Shown here one piece after another: positions 60,106-64,000 of a stretch of 64,000 nt of DNA; position 1 is the first letter of the stretch; every line of letters begins with the position of its first letter. This stretch comes from Strigops habroptila. Its lineage: Eukaryota; Chordata; Aves; Psittaciformes; Psittacidae. The translations under genes and the position numbers were made by a program. The stretch spans positions 2,331,569 through 2,395,568 of the forward strand of contig NC_044297.2 in assembly GCF_004027225.2 (NCBI RefSeq), in the 5' to 3' direction. The notes under the pieces were generated by a model. It was not told where the DNA came from. It worked only from the letters and a program-made list of their open reading frames with translations, and did not search any database.

Positions 60106-60960
60106 CACTGTGCTGCTAACGTGCTCCTTGCTCCTTTGAAGACAGCTAAAGAAATGCTCATTGCTATCTCACTATAGCTTTATGTGTTGTGCTACTGCTG
60201 TGTAACTTACAGCTGATTGTGTGTGTCCTTTCCAACATGCATCAAATCAATTATGTGAAGTAATTCAGGTGGAAATAAGGCTGGAAAGAGTTTCAGCCTC
60301 TTAAGACATACTCAGCCAACAAAGCTGGTTGGATCACTTGTGATTATAAGCAACTAATAGAGGGGTTTTAAAACCCTTGCTTCTCAGCTCAGATGGGGCA
60401 ATGGGGTGTGCTCGGGATCCAACCCATTGCAAGGAGAAGTACAATAGCTTTAATTACCCTTCTGCAATTTCCTGGCCACGAGTTTAGAAATAGAGCACTG
60501 CACTGTTAACAATAATTGTGGAGTTTAATGGTCTGTAGAAGTGCGTTATAGCAAGTTAATTCTGTATCTGAGAAATTCCCGTGATCTTCTCTTTTCCAGC
60601 AAAACCTCAGCCTTACAGCTTGTCTTCTCCTAGTTCATATGACCCCATTTCAGCCTGGAATGAGCAGTTGTGTCATGCACAGCCAGTCCACTAGCCGGAA
60701 AGAACAGATGATTCCCTGCTCCGGAGCCGAGCAGCACAATGCGTTTGCCAGCAGGGAAACAAGAGGATAATAACAATCCATCAACATTTGGTACCTTCTG
60801 ACTCATTACCAAAGGGCCTAAATGGCTGTTGCCATACCCCACACCCACACTGGGTTGCTCTGGAACCCCTCCAGCTGCCAGCACCAGGAAAACAGTGGAT
60901 CCTTGAGCCCCGCATGGGATTAGAGGCACAGCCCTTTGCTGTTCCATGTGCCACAGAGGT
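60106..60960. other. Intergenic between SLC18A1 and MAK16, no gene recognised
   Basis: AT-richer unique-looking sequence with no coding signal supported. No divergent TTI2-like exon was seen, although TTI2 is the head-to-head neighbour of MAK16 in human as I recall. Confidence 0.5.
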
Positions 60961-60974
60961 GGCGGATGAATCCA

Positions 60975-61308
60975 TTGAATTAATGAATCATGAATCAATT
61001 GCAGTGCAATTAATCAATTAATTCACGAATCAATTGCAGTGCAATCAATTAATTCATGAATCAATTGCAGTGCAATTAATCAATTCATAAACCAATTGCA
61101 GTGCAATCAATTCATGAATCAATTACAGTGCAATTAATTAGTTCATGAATCAATTGCAGTGCAATCAATTCATGAATCAGTTGCAGTGCAATTAATTCAT
61201 TAATTCATGAATCAATTGCAGTGCAATTCATTAATTCATGAATCAATGGCAGTGCAATTAACTAATTAATTCATTAATTCATGAATCAATTGCAGTGCAA
61301 ATGACACG
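60975..61308. repeat. 10-unit AT-rich minisatellite with two palindromes per unit
   Basis: A 21-bp core (CATGAATCAATTGCAGTGCAA, with variants) occurs 10 times, separated by variable TTAAT/TCAT spacers so the period runs from about 27 to 46 bp. Most units carry the palindromes ATTCATGAAT and TTGCAGTGCAA. The array ends about 325 bp upstream of the MAK16 start codon. Confidence 0.9.
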
Positions 61309-61633
61309 AACGGGAGTTTCTCTGCTCTGACTGAAACATTTTGCCCCAAAACAGTCCAACTGTTTCACCCTCCCTGCTGAAAACCCCTCGTATCAATGGT
61401 GAGCGCAGCAGGAGCGATACGAACGGGCACAACGCGCCGGATAAGGCTCCTATCGCGACCTGTCGCGACAGAACCTCAGGCTCCTGTATCACGTGCACCG
61501 CCCCCCCACCGCCCTGCTCATACCCCGCCCCTCCTCTCAGGCCCCGCCCCTCCGGCCCCGCCTGTCTCGCGAGATCTCGCGTGGCGCCGCCCTTCCAGCG
61601 ATGGCGGCGCGCTAGGCCGGCAGCACCAGCACC

Positions 61634-63893
<2,260 letters not shown>

Positions 63894-64000
63894 GTAATGC
63901 TTTGAGCCACAGCACCACAGCTAATCCTTCCCTGACCTGGTGCAGCACCTCCAGCTCACCAGCATGCCGGGCACTGGAGTGTGAATGTTGGGGTGAGAGG

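Overview
The window looks like avian nuclear DNA, probably from a gene-dense, GC-rich microchromosome. The evidence is many 5'-truncated CR1 LINE copies ending in the ATTCTATG-type tail, no mammalian-type SINEs, short introns, and four vertebrate genes whose predicted proteins align closely with remembered family members. No species was assigned. No bacterial, viral or CRISPR-like feature was seen.

Layout: 1-17.4 kb is the 5' flank and/or first introns of TET3, with a CpG-island promoter at about 4.6-5.4 kb, several minisatellites, and candidate 5' exons. 17.4-28.05 kb holds nine TET3 coding exons on the plus strand, including the full catalytic half. A roughly 6.2 kb 3'UTR follows, ending at an AATAAA near 34.2 kb and carrying a 1.6 kb 15-bp minisatellite. 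36.8-46.1 kb is ATP6V1B2 on the minus strand: 14 coding exons, 510 aa, complete, tail-to-tail with TET3. 46.1-51.7 kb is the divergent intergenic region between ATP6V1B2 and SLC18A1, with a large GGGAAA/GGAA purine tract and purine-rich trinucleotide arrays. 51.8-59.1 kb is SLC18A1 (VMAT1) on the plus strand: 15 coding exons, 524 aa, complete. 61.6-63.9 kb is the first eight coding exons (211 codons) of MAK16 on the plus strand, which runs off the right edge.

The genes do not form a pathway, with one link: ATP6V1B2 is part of the vacuolar proton pump whose gradient powers VMAT1. These two lie head-to-head here, as I recall they do on human 8p21. TET3 is on human 2p13 and MAK16 on human 8p12, so the window joins segments that are separate in human. 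From memory this resembles chicken chromosome 22.

The main unexplained structures are the tandem-repeat load in TET3 (at least eight different arrays in or near the gene, one inside the mRNA), a palindrome-bearing 10-unit repeat just upstream of MAK16, paired CRE and MARE sites in the TET3 5' region, and a possible antisense exon near 16 kb. Exon boundaries were read by eye from GT/AG sites and reading-frame continuity. All four coding sequences keep frame across every junction.
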